A stretch of DNA of 35,182 bases from Suillus spraguei (lineage: Eukaryota > Basidiomycota > Agaricomycetes > Boletales > Suillaceae). The notes beneath the pieces were generated by a model that was not told the DNA's origin, ran no database searches, and saw only the letters and a program-made list of their open reading frames with translations. Below, piece after piece: positions 28,509-35,182 of the stretch (positions are counted from its first letter, which is position 1; each line of letters opens with the position of its first letter). The position numbers and the translations under genes were made by a program. The stretch lies in NCBI GenBank assembly GCA_016800925.1, contig JABCPU010000611.1, positions 1 to 35,182 on the forward strand, given 5' to 3'.

Positions 28509-30833
28509 TTATAAGCATTCAGGATTCGAGCGGAGTTCTTCAAGTTCTTTTCTGGGAGCCATTCGTTATCTCCCGATGAATATCCTTTCCAGGAGACAAG
28601 ATAGCGTCGGCGATTGCCGGTTCCTTTGTGAGAAAGAATGCTTCATTTCATATTCTTCTTCTTCTTCGATGATGTCAGGTGGTGGTTCGGGGAAGTTCGG
28701 CCGTGTACGTCTGTTTCGCTATAGGATGATAAGACAGAAGCATGGAACGTGGGTGGATTTTCCACTGCGGAGGGAGTTGAGTGTGAACGTGATGGGAGAT
28801 AAGACATCGATGATCGGGAAAGGTCCGTATCGTTTGGGGCAGTTTCCTTGATGGGAGTTTGAGTCTAAGATTAGCGGCAGATAGCCAAACCTTATCTCCG
28901 ATCTTCCATGGGTGTACTTATCTCCTCGGGATCGTTCGGCCATTGTCTGCATTGCAATGTTATGACAGGCGATTGCTTCTTCTCTTATCTTCTGCAGAGA
29001 TCGTACTCGATCTTCTGCTGCGGGACGGATGAATCAGGGATAAGGTGGGGATAGCGCGTGGTTCGTATCCCATCATCAAATAGAAGGGTGATGCATTCCT
29101 TGCATCGTGTTTTCGGTGGTTGTGGACGAATTCGGCGATTGGTAGGTGTTCTACCCAATCTTCAGGGTTGTTACGGCAGTAGATGCGAGGTATGTTTCAA
29201 GTTCTTGATTAGCCTTTCGTTTGACCATCAGTCTGTGGGTGATAAGCCGTGGATGGAGCGATGACGTAGTCGAGAAGTCGGGCAAGTTCCTTTGAGAAGC
29301 GAGATAGGAATTGCGGTCCTCGATCCGAGATGACTTTGTCATGGAGTCCAAATCGTCGGTAAACATGTTTTAAAAATAGCTTAGCCACACCTTCTGAAGT
29401 GATGGTTTTCAAACAAGGGATAATAATTACCCCCTTCGTAAGGCCATGGTCTACCACGACCATGATACTGTCAAAGCCTCCAGAGACAGGGAGGTCAGTG
29501 ATAAGATCAACAGAGACCTGGGAGAACGGGCGAACAGCCGACGAGGGAATAGGCGGAGCGGGGTCGAACAGGATGAGTATCCGCTTTCATTTGCTGACAA
29601 AGGGCGCAACCCTCAACGTATTTCCGAATATAAGAGCCCATTGCAGGCCACCAGGCTTCCGTTTGACGAGTTCTTCAGTTTTGAATCTACCGGGGTGTCC
29701 CGCGGTAGGATGATCATGATACCTTTTCAGGATATCGGAGCGATGCGCCGGTGGAATATAGGCGCGATTCTTAAAATAGAGGACGTTCTCCTCAATCTTC
29801 CAGTCAGAGAGTGCCGATTTCATAGGGGGAAGGCACACGCCATCAAGGGCATCAGACGCCGTCTTGAAGACAGGGTCGTCGAGGGGTCAGAGGATGACAG
29901 CACATCCTTCAGTCGGTGTCAATAAGACGAACGAATAGAGCGTCAGGGAGGAGGGTCTGGTCCTCGTTATCGTCTTTGCCAGAGTCATAGTCAGGCCGGC
30001 GGGATAGTGCATCAGGTACTGCTAATTTAGTACCTGCAACGTGATGCAGTTCGATGTCATAAATAGACAAAATCAATTGCCAACGTGCTTGGCGACGGGT
30101 AAGCTTCTGTGCACTTCTAAAGTACAGAAGGTTCTTATGGTCGGTGAATACCAGGACGGGTGTGGGTTTCCTTCGAGATAATGACGCCATTCGTTCAATG
30201 CCCGGATCACGGCAAGGAGTTCCCGATCAAAGATCTGGTAATTGCGTTCTGCGGGGTTCAAAGACTGTGAGAGGTATGCACATGGGTGATAAACACCATT
30301 CTCATCAGTTGTAGAGAACTCCGCCAGTTGCTACGAGCGAAGCGTCGGTAGCAATGGCAAATTGTCGGGAAGGATCAGGGTTACGGAGTACCGGTTGGGA
30401 AGTGAAGCGTCGTTTCAATTCTTCGAAGGTGTCCATACATTCGGTTGACCATTCAAAGGCCTTATCTTTCTTTGTCAAATCGATAAGGGGTCTGGCGATG
30501 TCAGAATAGTGGGAAATGAACGTGCGGTAGAAGTTGCAAAAACCGAGGAATGACCGAACATCTTTTACAGATTTCGGGATTGGCCATTCGGAGATTCCCT
30601 TGGTTTGGCGGTGTCCATAGCAACTTGTCCGGGGCGAATTATCATTCCGAGGTATTCCACTTCTTCTGCATCGAAGGTGCATTTCTCCGGTTTCAAGAAC
30701 AGATGTTCTTTCGTATTTTCATCAAAACTCGTCTGTCCGTTCACGGTGTTCTGCCATTGTGTAGAGAAAATCAGGATATCGTCCATATAGATAACCATCC
30801 ATCCTTCATTATTTGTATTTCTTGTTGAAAGGT
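28509..30833 (-). pseudogene. pol: Copy B pol from RT active site to chromodomain
   Basis: From the fold-back centre outward: VIYMDDILIF of RT at about 30770-30800, [22 protein letters not shown], the RNase H starting [11 protein letters not shown], the tethering [21 protein letters not shown], integrase zinc domain (HPGRFKTEELVKR) and core ([10 protein letters not shown]...SDRGPQF...HPQTDGQT), chromodomain remnant, and TAA at 28509-28511. Everything upstream of the RT palm is absent. Frameshifts are scattered throughout. Confidence 0.88.
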
Positions 30834-33208
30834 TGAACGAATCATGTTCTTGAGTTCTGGAATTAGCAACTTTTCAAGCATACATGAATCGCACCTTTCA
30901 ACAAGAAATCAATGAAGGATGGATGGTTATCTAATGGACGATATCCTGATTTTCTCTACACAATGGCAGAACACCGTGAACGGACAGACGAGTTTTGATG
31001 AAAATACGAAAAGAACACTGTTCTTGAAACCGGAGAAATGCACCTTCGATGCAGAAGAAGTGGAATACCTCGGAATGATAATTCGCCCCGGACAAGTTGC
31101 TATGGACACCGCCAAGACCAAGGGAATCTCCGAATGGCCAATCCCGAAATCTGTAAAAGATGTTCGGTCATTCCTCGGTTTTTGCAACTTCTACCGCACG
31201 TTCATTTCCCACTATTCTGACATCGCCGACCCCTTATCGATTTGACAAAGAAAGATAAGGCCTTTGAATGGTCAACCGAATGTATGGACACCTTCGAAGA
31301 ATTGAAACGACGCTTCACTTCCCAACCGGTACTCCGTAACCCTGATCCTTCCCGACAATTTGCCATTGCTACCGACGCTTCGCTCGTAGCAACTGGCGGA
31401 GTTCTCTGCAGACTGATGAGAATGGTGTTTATCACCCATGTGCATACTCTCACAGTCTTTGAACCCCGCAGAACGCAATTACCAGATCTTTGATCGGGAA
31501 CTCCTTGCCGTGATCCGGGCATTGAACGAATGGCGTCATTATCTCGAAGGAAACCCACACCCGTCCTGGTATTCACCGACCATAAGAACCTTCTGTACTT
31601 TAGAAGTGCACAGAAGCTTACCCGTCGCCAAGCACGTTGGCAATTGATTTTGTCTATTTACGACATCGAACTGCATCACGTTGCAGGTACTAAATTAGCA
31701 GTACCTGATGCACTATCCCGCCGGCCTGACTATGACTCTGGCAAAGACGATAACGAGGACCAGACCCTCCTCCCTGACGCTCTATTCGTTCGTCTTATTG
31801 ACACCGACTTGAAGGATGTGCTGTCATCCTCTGACCCCCTCGACGACCCTGTCTTCAAACAGCGTCTGATGCCCTTGATGGCGTGTGCCTTCCCCTATGA
31901 AATCGGCACTCTCTGATTGGAAGATTGAGGAGAACGTCCTCTATTTTAAGAATCGCGCCTATATTCCACCGGCGCATCGCTCCGATATCCTGAAAAGGTA
32001 TCATGATCATCCTACCGCGGGACACCCCGGTAGATTCAAAACTGAAGAACTCGTCAAACGGAAGCCTGGTGGCCTGCATGGGCTCTTATATTCGGAAATA
32101 CGTTGAGGGTTGCGCCCTTTGTCAGCAAATGAAAGCGGATACTCATCCTGTTCGACCCCCGCTCCGCCTATTCCCTCGTCGGCTGTTCGCCCGTTCTCCC
32201 AGGTCTCTGTGATCTTATCACTGACCTCCCGTCTCTGGAGGCTTTGACAGTATCATGGTCGTGGTAGACCATGGCCTTACGAAGGGGGTAATTATTATCC
32301 CTTGTTTGAAAACCATCACTTCAGAAGGTGTGGCTAAGCTATTTTTAAAACATGTTTACCGACGATTTGGACTCCATGACAAAGTCATCTCGGATCGAGG
32401 ACCGCAATTCCTATCTCGCTTCTCAAAGGAACTTGCCCGACTTCTCGACTACGTCATCGCTCCATCCACGGCTTACCACCCCAGACTGATGGTCAAACGG
32501 AAAGGCTAATCAAGAACTTGAAACATACCTCGCATCTATTGCCGCAACAACCCTGAAGATTGGGTAGAACACCTACCAATCGCCGAATTCGTCCACAACC
32601 ACCGAAAACACGATGCAAGAATGCATCACCCTTCTATTTGATGATGGGATACGAACCACGCGCTATCCCTCACCTTATCCCTGATTCATCCGTCCCCGCA
32701 GCAGAAGATCGAGTACGATCTCTGCAGAAGATAAGAGAAGAAGCAATCGCCTGTCATAACATTGCAATGCAGACAATGGCCGAACGATCCCGAGGAGATA
32801 AGTACACCCATGGAAGATCGGAGATAAGGTTTGGCTATCTGCCGCTAATCTTAGACTCAAACTCCCATCAAGGAAACTGCCCGAAACGATACGGACCTTT
32901 CCCGATCATCGATGTCTTATCCCCATCACGTTCACACTCAACTCCCCCGCAGTGGAAAATTCACCCACGTTCCATGCTTCTGTCTTATCATCCTATAGCG
33001 AAACAGACGTACACGGCCGAACTTCCCGAACCACCACCTGACATCATCGAAGAAGAAGAAGAATATGAAATCGAAGCAATCCTTTCTCACAAAGGAACCG
33101 GCAATCGCCGACGTTATCTTGTTTCCTGGAAAGGATATCATCGGGAGATAACGAATGGCTCCCAGAAAAGAACTTGAAGAACTCCGCTCGAATCTTGAAT
33201 GCTTATAA
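30834..33208 (+). pseudogene. pol: Copy C pol from RT active site to chromodomain
   Basis: Starts inside RT around the NSPATFQAYMN-equivalent region. A one-base deletion next to the catalytic Tyr puts MDD out of frame with its upstream sequence. RNase H ([14 protein letters not shown]), the [19 protein letters not shown] segment, integrase zinc domain, integrase core with SDRGPQF, and the chromodomain ending in TAA at 33206-33208 can all be followed across frames. It is the mirror image of copy B. Confidence 0.88.
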
Positions 33209-33277
33209 GAAGCAACACGCCCTCTGATTATCCTCAGTCAATCAACCGCATAGCACTTGATCAACTACCACTTCGAA

Positions 33278-34582
33278 ATGTCTTTCCCCACTGCCTACAT
33301 TACCCCCGTCACTGTTGCCACCAATGACTCCGACTCTGAAGCAGAACAATACGGAACCCTTACCGCAGAAATCGATAACCTCCTACATCGAAGCCGCCAT
33401 CCTCTGCGAGGGACATGCCCTCGAAATCGAAAGAATTCTCACGAAAGAGGCGCTTCCCCGCCTACTCATCGTTAACATCATCCGCACTGCAGCCCTCATC
33501 GAAGCCACCGCAAAGAAACTACAGAAATCACACTCCGTCACCGTTTCATTCATCTCCAAAAACGCATTCGTGCTTACGCTATGCTGTTGCTTCCCGATTC
33601 TTTTAAGAATGATGTTGAAGAAGCTATTCACATCATTGCCGAACGTCGAGCAGGCGTTGCTCGACCTCCCTCTCCGCAGAAGATACGCCACTTCCTATTC
33701 CAGCACCCCTTCTTCGCGTTTATTCTAGTCTTGACGCCTTTACTGGCCTATACACTGCTGTCAAGAAATCGGGCAACTCACCAAACAGTTGTCGAACCAT
33801 CCAGCAATCAGTCGCTGAAACCAGAGCGGCAGAAACTAGTAGAAGAAGCTATCCTGATTACAACAAAGCAAGTGATCTTGCTCTCCTCGAACCCATCCCC
33901 TATCGAACATCAACTTCATCACTCCCCACGTCTCTTGATGCCCTGATTGGCTGTATGAACCTGCACAGAAGACAGTGTGAGGCCGCTAAACTATTAGGTA
34001 TCCCTGCCACTGAGTTGGTAACACTCGGCCCTCGACTTCGCGACCTTCATATCACCCCCATGTCTATCCATCGTCATTCGGTCCTATGGATCCCGTTTCA
34101 CCAGTCTTAGTAAAAGACTTCGGCATCACTTCCCCTCTTCTCCACCGAACTTCTTGCGCTGCTGAACGAGCAGTTACCCCGGACTCCCCATGTCAGCATA
34201 CACTTGTCCTCCGCTCAACAGGCGCAACTTAAGCGAGCAACACCCTTGCCTTAAAACGTATGAGAAGAATAAGGGAAAGAAGCGCGCCAGATCCACTAGT
34301 CCCACCCCATCATTCTCCGTCCCCTTACGCAAAGTCATTCCAACCCTGACGAGAAATGAAGTGCCGTCTGTGGATTGCTAGGACATCGTCAAAGAATTGG
34401 CGGAATATCAGTGCAGGTTTGCAGATATTGGTCGCCCACTCATTTATCCCTCTACTGCCCTAACCGAGTTGGGCCTCCTCCCTTCGAGTTAACTTGGAAA
34501 GATGAAGGATTCTATGACGCACTTCGCTTGGGAGAAACAGCTTGACGATGAACGTATTCAGCAGAAAAGAGAAGGACTCTAA
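33278..34582 (+). pseudogene. Copy C third ORF: zinc-knuckle protein
   Basis: ATG at 33278, 69 bp after the pol stop, to TAA at 34580-34582. The N terminus MSFPTAYITPVTVATNDSDS is better preserved here than in A. ALEIERILTKEALPRLLI, an FKNDVEEAIHIIAERRAGVA helix, the KKRARSTSPTP tract and the cysteine pair region near 34365-34455 are recognisable across several frameshifts. Confidence 0.72.
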
Positions 34583-34708
34583 ACGACGCGCTGGTCTTGA
34601 AGAAGCTAAGTATATGATGAGTGGATCTTTGCTGATGAAGACTACGAATGAGCGATGATCCCGTTTACTATGCGAATCAAAGTGAGTAAAGTCGGTGACT
34701 TTACGTGT

Positions 34709-34718
34709 AAAAGGGGGT
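34709..34718 (+). promoter_or_regulatory. Polypurine tract of copy C
   Basis: AAAAGGGGG directly before TAA and the LTR's TGTTAC. Confidence 0.7.
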
Positions 34719-34720
34719 AA

Positions 34721-35182
34721 TGTTACAATCGTACGTGCCCCTATTCATTTTCTACTTCATTTACCTTGTATATTACGTAACATGACTCTGACTCATATGC
34801 TCAACGCATCTGTACTATAGTTGCCTTCCTTCTTTGGATACGCACTTACATTCTCACGTCTCTCTTGGTCTGTGCGCACATATTGGCCTATTTAAGCACA
34901 GTGTACTTGTAGTAGATTCCCTACTTTAATCTTACTGGGTTTTACCTGGAATCTCCTTCGCTTAGGTCTCCAACCTAAGTCGTCTTGAATCGTCTCTAAG
35001 TCTAAGCACTCCTTAGCCTTAGTCTCTATTCTCGCGGATACCTCTTAGACTTGTCTTTGAGGCTGAACCCTTGATCGTACTCGGAACGCGTTCCTTGTAC
35101 TTTCACCTTGTCTCTTTTGACATTGTAAGAACTCCCAGCAGACCGTCTGTGTCTTTTCACTGTCGCTGGTGACGCCACACAG
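34721..35182 (+). repeat. LTR of copy C, cut by window end
   Basis: Starts TGTTACAATCGTACG, TATA box TATTTAAG at 34889-34896, RNA-start 11-mer ACTTTAATCTT at 34923-34933. It ends at GACGCCACACAG, about ten bases short of the expected ...GTAACA terminus. Confidence 0.93.

Larger units (their letters stand above)
26478..35182. repeat. Giant inverted repeat of 3' half A-family elements (copies B and C)
   Basis: The left arm 26478-30833 (4356 bp) is the reverse complement of the right arm 30893-35182, with a 59-bp loop (30834-30892) that is itself continuous RT sequence of the right copy. Each arm runs from around the RT YMDD region outward through RNase H, integrase, chromodomain and third ORF to an LTR. 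The arms differ by a few percent, including both substitutions and one-base indels. The right arm lacks only about the last ten bases of the LTR at the window edge. The arrangement may be a real fold-back or a sequencing or assembly artefact. Confidence 0.9.

Overview
The window looks like a transposon-choked, gene-poor stretch of a basidiomycete (most likely Agaricomycete) genome. The evidence is the introns of about 50 bp, an A1 aspartic peptidase of the polyporopepsin type, fungal chromodomain Ty3/gypsy elements, and a tyrosine-recombinase (YR) retrotransposon of the DIRS/Ngaro kind. Only one host-type gene is recognisable, and it may be damaged.

Layout. (1) 1-7289: element A, + strand, a decayed chromovirus cut by the left window edge, with gag, pol (PR-RT-RH-IN-chromodomain) and an extra third ORF with two zinc knuckles between pol and the 3' LTR. 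(2) 7290-9353 and 16341-16906: element D, - strand, an older gypsy element whose RT gene is interrupted by A and whose gag is interrupted by E. (3) 9354-16335: element E, - strand, complete with two 769-bp LTRs and a GTCAT target-site duplication. E has an intact gag, a textbook -1 frameshift signal, a pol with most of RT and RNase H deleted, an intact integrase-chromodomain, and an intact three-exon gene on the opposite strand between integrase and the 3' LTR. (4) 17361-18849: six-exon A1 aspartic peptidase gene, - strand, with two expected GT donors reading AT. (5) 18850-21887: mostly unrecognised sequence with a degenerate repeat cluster. (6) 21888-22619: E-like solo LTR with CATGT duplication. 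(7) 23218-26064: 5'-truncated YR retrotransposon, - strand, carrying a 617-bp insertion flanked by TGAGT. (8) 26065-26477: gag/PR fragment of the A family. (9) 26478-35182: a giant inverted repeat made of two head-to-head copies (B, - strand; C, + strand) of the 3' half of an A-family element, each ending outward in an LTR. The loop is 59 bp.

How it fits together. D was the earlier insertion; E and A landed in it. Both A and E carry an 11-nt sequence just inside the 5' LTR that is perfectly complementary to the predicted RNA start of their LTR, 26-33 bp downstream of a TATA box. This is the arrangement of self-primed Tf1/sushi-type elements. The most novel-looking item is the antisense, intron-bearing gene in E. 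When its introns are removed, it encodes a 305-residue protein with a Zn2Cys6-like cysteine array, a coiled-coil N terminus and an acidic tail, and it has no disabling mutation although E's pol is broken. All calls were made by eye; no alignment or database search was run.
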